Shown piece after piece: positions 15,789-25,003 of a stretch of 64,000 bases of DNA. Position 1 is the stretch's first letter. Each line of letters begins with the position of its first letter. The position numbers and the translations under genes were made by a program. The stretch is from Mucilaginibacter_A sp965201005 (GTDB lineage: Bacteria; Bacteroidota; Bacteroidia; Sphingobacteriales; Sphingobacteriaceae), in NCBI RefSeq assembly GCF_965201005.1, contig NZ_OZ241747.1, forward strand, positions 3,348,001-3,412,000. Direction: 5' to 3'. Below the pieces are notes generated by a model, which saw only the letters and a program-made list of their open reading frames with translations, searched no databases and had not been told where the DNA came from.

Positions 15789-16412
15789 ATGTCTGCCACC
15801 AAAATATCAGATTACGCCAAACGTCTCAAAGCCATGGCACATTTGGGTTTAACGTATGCAAAAGATGAATACGATCTGGAGCGTTACCACGAACTGGAAC
15901 AGATCAGCATGGAAATGATGCAGCTGATTGCTGATGAACCTTTGCAAAGGATTTCGGATTATTTTAGTTTGAAAAAAGAATACATTACACCCAAAACGGA
16001 TATCCGCGCGGTGATTTTTAATGCAGAAAAACAAATTTTGCTGGTAAAAGAAAAGGGCGATGGCAAATGGTCGCTTCCCGGCGGCTGGGCGGATGTTGGT
16101 TTTTCCCCCAAAGAAATAGCGGTAAAAGAAGCATTGGAAGAAACTGGTTTCCGGGTAAAACCTACAAAACTACTGGCCGTTCTGGATAAACGCTGCCATC
16201 CGCATCCGCCGCAGGCAGATTATGTTTATAAAATCTTTATTCAATGCGAAATTATCAGCGGAGAAAAAACACAGGCTTTTGATATTTTGGATGTGGCCTT
16301 TTTTGATGAAAACAACATTCCCGAATTATCAGCGGACCGCATACTACCATCGCAAATTAAGTTAATGTTCGAATATTTAAGCAATCCAAACAAAGAAGCG
16401 ATTATTGATTAA
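15789..16412 (+). CDS. Nudix hydrolase with N-terminal helical domain
   Basis: A 207-residue protein. Residues 1-60 form the helical extension seen in ADP-ribose/nucleoside-diphosphate-type Nudix hydrolases; the Nudix box follows near residue 95: GGWADVGFSPKEIAVKEALEETGF. The catalytic Glu pair (EALEETG) is kept; the usual Arg of REUXEE is Lys. The box helix codons VKEAL are provided by a 12-mer copy (16123-16134). It cleaves a nucleoside diphosphate linked to another group; ADP-ribose or dinucleotides are plausible. It is divergent from yceH. Confidence 0.88.
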   Translation: MSATKISDYAKRLKAMAHLGLTYAKDEYDLERYHELEQISMEMMQLIADEPLQRISDYFSLKKEYITPKTDIRAVIFNAEKQILLVKEKGDGKWSLPGGWADVGFSPKEIAVKEALEETGFRVKPTKLLAVLDKRCHPHPPQADYVYKIFIQCEIISGEKTQAFDILDVAFFDENNIPELSADRILPSQIKLMFEYLSNPNKEAIID

Positions 16413-16435
16413 TGGCAAATTCAATTTTATACCGA

Positions 16436-16447
16436 TAAAAACAGCAT
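16436..16447 (+). repeat. Dispersed 12-mer, B type
   Basis: TAAAAACAGCAT preceded by CAATTTTATACCGA, between the convergent Nudix and unknown genes. Confidence 0.8.
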
Positions 16448-16461
16448 CAAAAAAACGTGTA

Positions 16462-16803
16462 TCAAATCACGCCTTTTTCCTTTTCCGGCTTTTCCTGCAC
16501 GCCAACTTCCACCAGTTCCTGCTCTTCTTCTACAGCTTCGGCACGCGTTGCATAATTCAGCTTCCTAAACCGCCAGGTTGCAAAAGCCGGTTCCTGATAA
16601 CGGCCAAGTAATTTAAAATATTTTGGCAGGTTATGTACTTCTTCCAGCAAAAGGCCGGGCACAATGCCGTTGTTTTCCAGAATTTCGCGGACGGTATATT
16701 CCTTGTCTTTTGTGATCCAGATTTCAAAATCTTTTGCAATTTCTTCGGCTTTTTCTGGATCGATGGTGGCATCCACACAAATCACTTTATCTCCGGGTTT
16801 CAT
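16462..16803 (-). CDS. Conserved-looking small protein of unknown function
   Basis: A 113-residue cytosolic protein with an N-terminal beta-rich part (MKPGDKVICVDATIDPEKA), a central helix/strand region with AFATWRFRKLN, and an acidic, glutamate-rich tail. I recognise no domain. ATG at 16803 is chosen; an upstream TTG would add eight residues. It is convergent with the Nudix gene, with a 12-mer between them, and a degenerate/intact 12-mer pair lies just upstream (16853-16892). Confidence 0.6.
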   Translation of the reverse strand: MKPGDKVICVDATIDPEKAEEIAKDFEIWITKDKEYTVREILENNGIVPGLLLEEVHNLPKYFKLLGRYQEPAFATWRFRKLNYATRAEAVEEEQELVEVGVQEKPEKEKGVI

Positions 16804-16852
16804 GTTTTGTAGCTTTATTGGCCGCAAAGTTATTGCATAAAAGCTTTGTTTC

Positions 16853-16892
16853 GATGGTTTTTATGCCGAATTTAGGTGGATAAAAACAGCAT
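16853..16892. repeat. Compact pair with one decayed arm
   Basis: An imperfect reverse arm (ATGGTTTTTATG at 16853-16864) faces an intact TAAAAACAGCAT at 16881-16892 across CCGAATTTAGGTGGA. It looks like the 44-bp compact palindrome with one damaged core. Confidence 0.6.
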
Positions 16893-17057
16893 CCGGTTTT
16901 TACATTTCATCAACAAACTTCCAAAAATCATCCTGATCGTTTTTATCGTATATGGAAACGTCAGCAGGAAATCCTGAGCAATTTTTACTTAAAAATTAAA
17001 GGAATAAACTATTTTATAAAGTGCTTGTCTGAAACGGGAAATAATTTTTAAAACTTA

Positions 17058-18515
17058 ATGTTGAAGCAACATACTGATTTTGATGCAGTTATTGTAGGTT
17101 CTGGCCCGAACGGACTGGCGGCTGCCATCGCGTTACAACAACACGGGCTTGCGGTTTTACTGCTGGAAGGCAAGGCGCAAATTGGCGGCGGCTTGCGCAC
17201 CGAAGAGTTTACCTTGCCCGGTTTTAAACATGATGTTTGCTCGGCCATCCATCCGCTGTCGGCAGGTTCGCCATTTTTTAAAACGCTGCCGCTGGAGGAT
17301 TTTGGGCTGGAATATATTTATCCGCCAGTTGCCGCCGCACATCCTTTTGATGATGGCCATGCGGCCGCACTTTTTGGCTCGGCACAGCAAACAGCCATTA
17401 AATTAGGTATTGATTGCAAACCCTATTTAAACCTGGTTAAACCGCTGGAACGCAATTTTACCAAGTTAGCGCCCGATTTGCTTGGCCCGCTGCATTTCCC
17501 AAAATATCCGGTCAAATTTGCGCGTTTTGGTTTAAATGCGATTCCTTCGGCTTTGCAAATGGCCAAAAAATTCAGGACAAAAGAAGCACGCGGATTGTGG
17601 GCAGGCATGGCGGCACACGGCATTCAGCCATTGTCAAATTGGGCCACATCTGCGGTTGCGCTGGTTCTGCTGGCCACCGGAAACACCAAAGGCTGGCCTA
17701 TGCCAAAGGGCGGTTCTATCAAAATTGCCGATGCGCTGGCCGCCTATTTTGTTTCTCTGGGCGGAAAGATTGAAACTGATTTTGAAGTGAAATCTTTGCG
17801 GCAGCTACCTTCCTCAAAAACGGTTTTGTTTGATATCACCCCAAAACAGCTGCTTAAAATTGCCGGGCACCAGTTTTCGCCTCTTTACCAATGGCAACTT
17901 GAAAAATACCGTTACGGCATGGGCGTTTTTAAAGTGGACTGGGCATTGGATGCACCAATCCCGTTTTCGGCACACGAATGCCGCCAGGCCGGAACCATCC
18001 ATTTAGGCAACACATTAGAAGAGATTGCTTTGGGCGAAAAACAAACTTCCGAAGGTAAAACCGTACAAAAACCTTTTGTATTGCTGGCGCAGCAAAGTAT
18101 TTTTGACAGCACCCGCGCGCCGGAAGGAAAGCATACGGCCTGGGCTTACTGCCATGTGCCCAACGGCAGCAAAACCGATATGACCAATAGCATTGAGCAA
18201 CAGGTAGAACGTTTTGCGCCCGGTTTCCGCGAGCGGATTTTGGCCAAACACACCATGGACACGGCTCAAATCGAAGCTTATAACCCCAACTACATCGGCG
18301 GTGATATTAATGGCGGCATCCTGGATATCCGACAGCTTTTTACCCGCCCGGCATTGCGCTGGTCGCCGTATAAAACTTCTGCAAAAGGGCTTTACATCTG
18401 CTCATCATCAACGCCGCCAGGCGGAGGCGTGCATGGCATGTGCGGTTATTATGCCGCAAAAAGGGCGTTAAAAGAAGTATTCGGGCTGAAGGCTTCTAAG
18501 CTGAGTTATGTATAG
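17058..18515 (+). CDS. FAD-dependent phytoene-dehydrogenase-like oxidoreductase
   Basis: A 485-residue protein with an N-terminal dinucleotide-binding motif (DAVIVGSGPNGLAAAIALQQ) at residues 7-27 followed by GGGLRTEEF. A C-terminal FAD-contact segment (GLYICSSSTPPGGGVHGMCGYYAA) lies near residue 455. This matches COG1233-type flavoproteins related to carotenoid desaturases; no carotenoid genes adjoin, so the substrate is unknown. The start is ATG at 17058. An A-type 12-mer (GTAT form) at 18469 encodes LKEVF near the C-terminus. Confidence 0.85.
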   Translation: MLKQHTDFDAVIVGSGPNGLAAAIALQQHGLAVLLLEGKAQIGGGLRTEEFTLPGFKHDVCSAIHPLSAGSPFFKTLPLEDFGLEYIYPPVAAAHPFDDGHAAALFGSAQQTAIKLGIDCKPYLNLVKPLERNFTKLAPDLLGPLHFPKYPVKFARFGLNAIPSALQMAKKFRTKEARGLWAGMAAHGIQPLSNWATSAVALVLLATGNTKGWPMPKGGSIKIADALAAYFVSLGGKIETDFEVKSLRQLPSSKTVLFDITPKQLLKIAGHQFSPLYQWQLEKYRYGMGVFKVDWALDAPIPFSAHECRQAGTIHLGNTLEEIALGEKQTSEGKTVQKPFVLLAQQSIFDSTRAPEGKHTAWAYCHVPNGSKTDMTNSIEQQVERFAPGFRERILAKHTMDTAQIEAYNPNYIGGDINGGILDIRQLFTRPALRWSPYKTSAKGLYICSSSTPPGGGVHGMCGYYAAKRALKEVFGLKASKLSYV

Positions 18516-18561
18516 GGATGAAAAAATAAACGTAAAATGGCCAGTATTTTAGCTGGTTTTG

Positions 18562-18573
18562 ATGCTGTTTTTA
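18562..18573 (-). repeat. Dispersed 12-mer, B type
   Basis: ATGCTGTTTTTA followed by TCGGTATAAATCTGG, between the convergent oxidoreductase and porin genes. Confidence 0.8.
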
Positions 18574-18596
18574 TCGGTATAAATCTGGGCTGGTTT

Positions 18597-20147
18597 TTAT
18601 CTGCCTTTTGCAGGGAAAAAATCCGGATGAATGTTAAGCATCAGGTAAAACCAGTTGCCGGTACGGTTATAAGCAGTGGTTTGTGGCTGCGCTTTAGCAA
18701 CAGACAGGCTGCTGGAAGCCTTCATCAACCCGTAACCCAACTCGATATTGGTTAATTTATTAAGGTTGTAATTTGCGGTCAGGTTGATTTCGGAGCCTAA
18801 ATAATTATCGATTGATGTGCCGTTTATCTGTTTCATGGGCTGGTTTAATACGAAATAATGGTAATCGGCTGCGAAAAAAAAGTTTTGATTGGTGTACTTT
18901 AATTTAAAATAAGCATCATCCAAACCACCTGCCGGCGAACCTGTTCCGGCGTAAAAATAATCCATATAACCATTAAATTTATGCGCTGTGCCGTAAAGCG
19001 GGTCAAAGCGGTTATCCTGCCCGGCCAAGATCGTATTCGCATTATTCCCCGATAAAACATCATAACCCGGCCCAACACTAATTTTGCCTTTGGTATAAAT
19101 CCCCATAACAGAATAATAATGCGCTTTTAGGTTTGCACCATCCCGGTTGGTGCCGCTTTGTCTGTATAAAGAACCCTGCAGAGCTACATTTCCCCAACTT
19201 GCTTTTGCGCCAATTAACTGGCTGGCTATCAATCCATAAGTATATCGGCTGTTAGTGCCGTTTTGATTAAACCTTCTGCCGTAAACGTAACCGTTATTTG
19301 CAGTGGCCACAGAATCAAGCTGATACTTGCCAAAATTATCATTGAAAAACAATCCCGAAATTTTGGTTTGATCAAACTTTTTCTGGACGTGCACACTGGT
19401 GAAAGATTTATAATCCTGAGTGCCTCCGTTTGTATTTGGCGGTGTGACATAAACCGGCGTACCTGTTTTAGAACTGTTGTTGCCGATGCTTCCGGCAGCA
19501 GCCAAAGGAACCAATGCGCCTGGCGTTGGAACGGTTACGCCTTTAGAATCCTTAATGTATGACGGCACATTTCCCGGGACGTAAAATGTATTGGTTACGT
19601 TAAAAGCATCCGTATTTTGATTAAACGCATAGCCAATATCAACCTGAAACCCCTTGTGCTCGGCTTTTAGCAATGCCATATCAAAACTACGGCCCTGCTG
19701 TAGCCAGTCCAGATTGCCAAACAGGCGTAAATCATCATACATCAATTCCTGCCGGCCAACTTTTAAAGATAATTTGTCAATTACTTTAAAACCAATGCCC
19801 GGATCATCCTTGTTGGCCAGCAAAATATCTGCCCAGCCTTCGTGCAGCATTAACCGGTTGCCCACATCAATATTAGATATGGTAGATGCATCCTGGCCCC
19901 ACACGCGGACATCCTGCACACTGGCGCCAAACGTTAAACGGTCCCATTTGTAACCGAAATTCAATCTTGTCCGCTGAGAAATGAAGGCGGCCGGTTTTGA
20001 TCCTGAAGGCACCAAGTTTCCTACGCCTTCGCGGATTTCTCCCCGATCGCGCAACTGGCCGGTTAAAGTAAACTGCGCCTCACTACGCTGACTAACGAAA
20101 GCTGCCGGCAGCAGGGCAAATAAAAGTTTTAGTTTGTTTGATAACAT
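18597..20147 (-). CDS. Alginate-export-like outer-membrane porin
   Basis: A 516-residue protein with signal peptide (KLLFALLPAAFVSQRSEAQ) and a beta-barrel-like pattern to the C-terminus. FISQRTRLNFGYKWDRLTFGASVQDVRVWGQD and KLSLKVGRQELMYDDLRLFG resemble the AlgE/alginate_exp barrel family, which forms substrate-selective outer-membrane channels. Alginate itself need not be the substrate; relatives in Bacteroidota serve other sugars or acids. It ends with the aromatic-rich WFYLMLNIHPDFFP strand. Confidence 0.8.
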   Translation of the reverse strand: MLSNKLKLLFALLPAAFVSQRSEAQFTLTGQLRDRGEIREGVGNLVPSGSKPAAFISQRTRLNFGYKWDRLTFGASVQDVRVWGQDASTISNIDVGNRLMLHEGWADILLANKDDPGIGFKVIDKLSLKVGRQELMYDDLRLFGNLDWLQQGRSFDMALLKAEHKGFQVDIGYAFNQNTDAFNVTNTFYVPGNVPSYIKDSKGVTVPTPGALVPLAAAGSIGNNSSKTGTPVYVTPPNTNGGTQDYKSFTSVHVQKKFDQTKISGLFFNDNFGKYQLDSVATANNGYVYGRRFNQNGTNSRYTYGLIASQLIGAKASWGNVALQGSLYRQSGTNRDGANLKAHYYSVMGIYTKGKISVGPGYDVLSGNNANTILAGQDNRFDPLYGTAHKFNGYMDYFYAGTGSPAGGLDDAYFKLKYTNQNFFFAADYHYFVLNQPMKQINGTSIDNYLGSEINLTANYNLNKLTNIELGYGLMKASSSLSVAKAQPQTTAYNRTGNWFYLMLNIHPDFFPAKGR

Positions 20148-20366
20148 TGTTGGTTTAGGTAAATTTTAAAGTATAAGCTAGTAGTTATATGATTTGAATA
20201 GTTGTGCAAATTTTGACGGAAAATAGTTATCTTTTTTAAAAACCGCTATCTTAACTCCGGATTAATGCTGCGTTTTACAAAAGCTTTGTTGCTAAGGAGG
20301 TAACTAACCATTTTTTAGTTTATATAATTCAAAGCACGTTTTTAATTTTTATAAAAGGTTATTTCC
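20148..20366. other. Gene-free upstream region of the porin
   Basis: A/T-rich sequence without a convincing reading frame. It probably holds the porin promoter, but no unambiguous -33/-7 pair was found. Confidence 0.45.
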
Positions 20367-20458
20367 ATGCTTCTTTTATCACCTAAAATTTGGCGGCTAA
20401 ACAGGTTTTCACATCAGTAAAAACATAAAAGCACAATTTATCTGCATAAAAGAAGCAT
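20367..20458. repeat. Long paired 12-mer element, 92 bp (first of a tandem)
   Basis: ATGCTTCTTTTATCACCTAA begins the left arm, TAAAAGAAGCAT (20447-20458) ends the right. A second element follows 14 bp later. Confidence 0.82.
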
Positions 20459-20472
20459 TTGATTTGTTTTAT

Positions 20473-20555
20473 ATACTTCTTTTATCACCTAAAAAATGGT
20501 GGGTTTTTATTAAAAATTAATGCGGGCACTAAATTTTATAGGGTAAAAGAAGCAT
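20473..20555. repeat. Long paired 12-mer element, 83 bp (second of a tandem)
   Basis: ATACTTCTTTTATCACCTAA (GTAT-form core) begins the left arm; AAATTTTATAGGG then TAAAAGAAGCAT (20544-20555) ends the right. The centre differs from the first element. Confidence 0.82.
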
Positions 20556-20666
20556 TGCGTTTTTTCGGATATAAATTTCAAACAGTATCTTAATGCGATC
20601 AGCGTTGCTCAAGCATAACTTTACTCCCGATCAAACATTTCCCGCCGCAAAATCTTTAAAACGGAT

Positions 20667-23276
20667 ATGAACTCAACTGCCGAACAAAGCCGCCTGGCCG
20701 AACATTATGCCGGAACCAAAAACTGGATGAAATGGGGACCTTATTTATCTGAACGCCAGTGGGGCACGGTGCGCGAAGATTACAGTAAAAACGGCGATGC
20801 CTGGGATTACATTACGCATGATATGGCCCGCAGCAAGGCTTACCGCTGGGGCGAGGAAGGCATTGCCGGGTTTAGTGATGAGAAGCAGATGCTTTGTTTA
20901 TCGCTTGCTTTGTGGAACGGAAAAGATGCCATATTAAAAGAGCGTTTGTTTGGCCTCACCAACCGCGAAGGCAACCACGGCGAGGATGTAAAAGAGCTTT
21001 ATTATTATTTAGACAGCACGCCTACGCACAGCTACATGAAAATGCTGTATAAATACGTGCAGGCGGCATATCCATACCAATGGCTGATTGATGAAAACGG
21101 CAGGCGCGGCAAGCATGATCCGGAGTTCGAACTGATCGATACCGGTTTGCTGAACGAGGATAAGTATTTTGATGTTTTTACGGAATTTACCAAAAACACC
21201 GAAGACGACCTGCTGATCAAATATACCATTTACAACCGCGGCAACGAAGATGCCGAACTGCACGTGCTGCCTCAATTATGGTTCAGGAATACCTGGAGCT
21301 GGCAGCCCGGACAGGCAAAACCAGAAATTACGCACCTGGATAAAAATACGCTGCAGCTGCAATCCGGTGCAGGCACTTATTATTGCCATCTGCAAGGCGA
21401 TACCGAACTGCTTTTCACGGAAAACGAGACCAACAATGAGCGGCTTTATCAATCGGCCAACAGTTCGGCTTATGTAAAAGATGGCATTAATGATTATGTG
21501 GTAAACGGAAACCAGGCGGCCATCAACCCTAAAAAAACAGGCACAAAAACAGCATTGCATTATAAATTAAATGTACCGGCCGGGCAAAGTATGGAAATCC
21601 GGCTGCGGCTTTCGGCCACACATCAGCCGGACCCTTTTGATGATTTTGATGCGATCATCACCAACCGGATTAAAGAAGCAGATGCATTTTATGCCGGGAA
21701 ACAGCAGAAAATCAGCAATGATGATGAAAAATTAGTACAGCGTCAGGCTTTTGCAGGTATGCTCTGGAGCAAGCAATACTATTTTTATGATATAAATTCC
21801 TGGCTGAACGGCGATCCCGGACAAGTGCCGCCGCCGGAAAACCGTTTTAAACTACGCAACCACAACTGGAAACATTTTATTGCAGAAAACATCCTTTCGA
21901 TGCCCGATAAATGGGAATATCCGTGGTTTGCTTCCTGGGATTTGGCTTTTCACTGCCTCACTTTTGCCAAAATTGACCCGGAATTTGCCAAAAAACAATT
22001 GCGCATTTTGGTTGGGGCGAATTACATGCACCCTAACGGACAATTGCCGGCTTACGAATGGGATTTTGGCGATGCCAATCCGCCAGTCCACGCAATGGCC
22101 GCCTGGCAGTTGTATCAGTTGGACAAGCAGGCCAGCGGCAAGCCAGACATACTGTTTTTAGAGGGTATTTTTCAGAAACTGCTGCTCAACTTTACCTGGT
22201 GGGTAAACCAGAAAGACAGCGAAGGCAACAATATTTTTGAAGGCGGTTTTTTAGGTTTGGACAACATCGGCGTTTTTAACCGAAGTGCGCCTGTGCCCGG
22301 CGGCGGCTTTTTAGAACAGGCAGATGGCACCAGCTGGATGGCGATGTATGCGGTCAACATGATGCAGATCAGCTTAGAACTCGCCCTAAACAATGCCGTT
22401 TACGAGCACATGGCCATCAAATTTGCCGAGCATTTTCTGTATATCGCCGGTTCTATTGCAGATATTGGCGGCGGTTCGCTGGGCTTGTGGGACGATCAGG
22501 ATGGTTTTTATTACGATTTGCTGCGGAAACCGGACGGGGATTATGACCGTTTGCGCCTGCGTACGTTGGTGGGCTTGATACCCATGTTTGCCGTACTGGT
22601 TTTTGATGAAACGAAATGGAACAAGCTGCCCAGGTTAAAAGAAAAACTGGATTGGTTTATGACAGAGCGCCCGGATTTGGTAAAACTGATTAGTTTTTGG
22701 AAAGATACCAAAGGCACCGAACAGCATTTATTTTCACTTTTGCGCGGCCACCGCATGAAACTTTTGCTGCGCAGGATGCTCGACCCGAATGAGTTTTTAT
22801 CTGATTACGGCATCCGTTCGATCTCCGAAGTATATCAGGAACATCCGTATAATTATTATTTAAACGGTAAAGATTACCAGGTACGCTATGACCCCGCCGA
22901 AAGCGATAGCGATATGTTTGGCGGCAACAGCAACTGGCGCGGCCCGATCTGGATGCCGATAAATTATTTACTGATCCGCTCGTTGTACATTTTCCAGGAA
23001 TATTATACCGATGATTTTAAGGTAGAATACCCAACCGGCTCTGGCAGTTATCATTCGCTTGCCGAAATTGCAGATGCTTTGGGCAAGCGTTTAAAAAACA
23101 TTTTTCTGCGGGACGATAAAGGCGAACGGGCCGTTTTTGGCGGTTACGAAAAACTAAACCACGATCCTCATTTTAAAGATTACATCCTGTTTCACGAATA
23201 TTTTCATGGTGATACCGGCAAAGGCTTAGGTGCCAGCCATCAAACAGGCTGGACGGGTTTGGTTGCGCTTTTGTAA
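20667..23276 (+). CDS. GH63-like glucosidase (MGH1-type)
   Basis: An 869-residue protein without signal peptide. The N-terminal half is beta-rich; the C-terminal half is an (alpha/alpha)6 barrel with motifs of the mannosylglycerate hydrolase/GH63 group, such as KWEYPWFASWDLAFHCLTFA near residue 410, NGQLPAYEWDFGDANPPVHA near 455 and MFGGNSNWRGPIWMPINYLL near 750. Bacterial relatives are annotated as glucosidases acting on short alpha-glucosides or glucosylglycerate, in the cytosol. A 12-mer variant (CAAAAACAGCAT) lies at 21544. The two tandem repeat elements sit directly upstream. Confidence 0.85.
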   Translation: MNSTAEQSRLAEHYAGTKNWMKWGPYLSERQWGTVREDYSKNGDAWDYITHDMARSKAYRWGEEGIAGFSDEKQMLCLSLALWNGKDAILKERLFGLTNREGNHGEDVKELYYYLDSTPTHSYMKMLYKYVQAAYPYQWLIDENGRRGKHDPEFELIDTGLLNEDKYFDVFTEFTKNTEDDLLIKYTIYNRGNEDAELHVLPQLWFRNTWSWQPGQAKPEITHLDKNTLQLQSGAGTYYCHLQGDTELLFTENETNNERLYQSANSSAYVKDGINDYVVNGNQAAINPKKTGTKTALHYKLNVPAGQSMEIRLRLSATHQPDPFDDFDAIITNRIKEADAFYAGKQQKISNDDEKLVQRQAFAGMLWSKQYYFYDINSWLNGDPGQVPPPENRFKLRNHNWKHFIAENILSMPDKWEYPWFASWDLAFHCLTFAKIDPEFAKKQLRILVGANYMHPNGQLPAYEWDFGDANPPVHAMAAWQLYQLDKQASGKPDILFLEGIFQKLLLNFTWWVNQKDSEGNNIFEGGFLGLDNIGVFNRSAPVPGGGFLEQADGTSWMAMYAVNMMQISLELALNNAVYEHMAIKFAEHFLYIAGSIADIGGGSLGLWDDQDGFYYDLLRKPDGDYDRLRLRTLVGLIPMFAVLVFDETKWNKLPRLKEKLDWFMTERPDLVKLISFWKDTKGTEQHLFSLLRGHRMKLLLRRMLDPNEFLSDYGIRSISEVYQEHPYNYYLNGKDYQVRYDPAESDSDMFGGNSNWRGPIWMPINYLLIRSLYIFQEYYTDDFKVEYPTGSGSYHSLAEIADALGKRLKNIFLRDDKGERAVFGGYEKLNHDPHFKDYILFHEYFHGDTGKGLGASHQTGWTGLVALL

Positions 23277-23290
23277 TCTAAAAAAACCTG

Positions 23291-23302
23291 ATGCTGTTTT
23301 TA
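23291..23302 (-). repeat. Dispersed 12-mer, B type, that provides a stop codon
   Basis: ATGCTGTTTTTA on the plus strand; read on the minus strand its first three bases are the TAA stop of the tiny lipoprotein at 23300-23410. It also follows the glucosidase gene by 14 bp. Confidence 0.75.
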
Positions 23303-23410
23303 ATTGGTAAATTTCATGTGCGATGTGCGGGAAAAACGGGTGCTGGAGCAGGAAGAAACAGAAGTTGCCAAAGTTAAGCCCAAAGCTGCGATAAGGATAA
23401 ATTTTTTCAT
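23300..23410 (-). CDS. Tiny lipoprotein, 36 residues
   Basis: Read on the minus strand the frame begins MKKFILIAALGLTLATS, continues VSSCSSTRFSRTSH and ends MKFTN. It has two lysines, a hydrophobic core of about 12 residues and a Cys preceded by a short polar turn, as in lipoprotein signals, leaving a mature part of only 16 residues. It is convergent with the glucosidase gene. Its stop codon is the first three bases of a TAAAAACAGCAT word. It is below common size cut-offs for gene calling; an entericidin-like or remnant lipoprotein are both possible. Confidence 0.6.
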   Translation of the reverse strand: MKKFILIAALGLTLATSVSSCSSTRFSRTSHMKFTN

Positions 23411-23642
23411 GATTGCAAAAGTTTTTGTTTTGTGATGTACCTGGGCTTTTGCAAGGGCTGTTCCAAAACGGTTTTACGCTTGGGAAAGGTAATTTCAATT
23501 GCTAATCGGCCTCAAACCTGGGAACGAATTTCTCATTTTGAGTTTTTCCGGGGAAGAAACAGGGCAACTGGTTTGATCTCTGTAATCGATAGGAAATAAC
23601 TCAGGCTGAGTAAATACTACCCTCAACCTAAAATTTTACCTG

Positions 23643-23654
23643 TAAAAGAAGCAT
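23643..23654 (+). repeat. Dispersed 12-mer, A type
   Basis: TAAAAGAAGCAT preceded by CCTAAAATTTTACCTG, 25 bp beyond the 3' end of the glycosyltransferase gene. Confidence 0.8.
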
Positions 23655-23678
23655 TTCCTGAAACAGGCTGCTTAATAA

Positions 23679-24602
23679 TTATGATGCCTGCTGCTGCACC
23701 AATTCAGCGGAGGGTTTGGTAAACAATATTTTACTATCAATTAAATCCAGAATTTCTGAATCAACATTTTCATCAAATTTTCTGGCAAATAAATCGTCCG
23801 AAGCCACAATTGTTTCTATATCACCTTTAACCAGTAATTTGGGATGTGCACTATTTGGTTTTGGCCAGATGGTAAATCTTTTTTCTGTGTTTTTGATGCT
23901 GTGGAGCAGTTTTTCGTCTTTACTATTGCCGATAATCATTTGTACAAATAACTCATCGGCCACAAAAGTATGCTTATGAAAATCCATATATTCCAGATGC
24001 CGATCAACATAATCCAGGATGTAATCCAGGGCATAACGGTCTAAATTCCACCAGGTTTGGCCGGTATAGGGCTTCATGCCGTTTGGTATTTTCCGCCTTA
24101 AAAAAGGCAGATAAGTAGCCAGCAGATTCATGGCTTTGGAGCAAATCAGTTCGTACCATTTTGCGCCAAAATAATATTTATCTATCCGGTACAGTCCGCC
24201 CCGGTCTTTGCCCGGCCATTTTGTTAAATTGGGTATCGGGAAGTAATTGATAAAATTTGTGTATGGTGAGTTTTCAAAAAACGCATTGATATACTGGTTG
24301 CTTTTGATCGGGTAATCCTGGCCGCTCAATAACAAAATACGGTCAAACTTTCGGGACGATTCCCTTACTGTTTTTAGCGCACTTAAATATGGTTTTATTA
24401 GCCCGTAACCGCCCCAGGATGCATCAAAACGTTCGGTAAAATGCACTGCATTACCTATTTGTTTTAGGTTTTGGAACTGAGAAATAGCTGCTTTTTTATC
24501 AATATGTATAAAAAATTCTGAAGAGCCATCATTTAATCTTGAAACTAAACGAAAAACTTGTTTAGGGTTTTTGTGGGCCATGATGAGATAAGCCTTTTCC
24601 AT
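23679..24602 (-). CDS. GT14-type (core-2/I-branching) glycosyltransferase
   Basis: A 307-residue protein resembling beta-1,6-N-acetylglucosaminyltransferases of family GT14. Landmarks are YLIMAHKNPKQVFRLVSRL at the N-terminus, FFIHIDKKA near residue 30, RILLLSGQDYPIKS near 90 and KPYTGQTWWNLDRYALDYIL near 175, followed by VADELFVQMII. No signal peptide, so it probably works on the cytosolic face on surface-glycan precursors. ATG at 24602 is used; a TTG directly upstream is possible. It is divergent from a second glycosyltransferase gene across a 400-bp gap. Confidence 0.88.
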   Translation of the reverse strand: MEKAYLIMAHKNPKQVFRLVSRLNDGSSEFFIHIDKKAAISQFQNLKQIGNAVHFTERFDASWGGYGLIKPYLSALKTVRESSRKFDRILLLSGQDYPIKSNQYINAFFENSPYTNFINYFPIPNLTKWPGKDRGGLYRIDKYYFGAKWYELICSKAMNLLATYLPFLRRKIPNGMKPYTGQTWWNLDRYALDYILDYVDRHLEYMDFHKHTFVADELFVQMIIGNSKDEKLLHSIKNTEKRFTIWPKPNSAHPKLLVKGDIETIVASDDLFARKFDENVDSEILDLIDSKILFTKPSAELVQQQAS

Positions 24603-25003
24603 CAAAAGGGTTTATTGTTTTATAATGTATTCAACTAAATATTTATTGATTTCTGGGATAAACCAGCACAGCTGTTGAACAGGGACAAAGGAGCGGCAGG
24701 CAATTAATTACGGTATTTTTGTATAAGCAGTTTGTATTATGGTGAAAACGATAAAACTTATTCCCGTCAACTGGTCTTTTTAATTTACAACTGCAATGTT
24801 ATAGAGACGATAATATTTCAAACAATAAATAATACTCAATAGTTTGAGCGTTAACAGGGTTTTGTGCTTAGATTTTAAATTTTTACAGAAATTAAACTTG
24901 CCGTCCCAAGTAAAAAACTTAAATAAATATCCGTATCCTGATCTGTACTTGCTGTTTCAGGCTTTAAATTTTTGGGCTGCCGATTGTTGATTATTTACCA
25001 CTT
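24603..25003. other. Gene-free gap between divergent glycosyltransferases
   Basis: A/T-rich, no convincing frame, no RNA gene and none of the dispersed 12-mers. It must hold both promoters; TATTTTTG near 24715 fits the Bacteroidota -7 box but is far from the plus-strand start. Confidence 0.45.

Noticed and set aside
11360..16134. Explaining the word by the common peptide VKEAL
   Set aside because: It accounts for some sense copies only; other copies encode DKNSI, IKTA, AKRSI or lie in antisense, and most are outside genes.
23226..23498. A 90-codon minus-strand frame over the glucosidase end
   Set aside because: It overlaps the glucosidase gene and the better-supported lipoprotein frame, and the composition is not protein-like.
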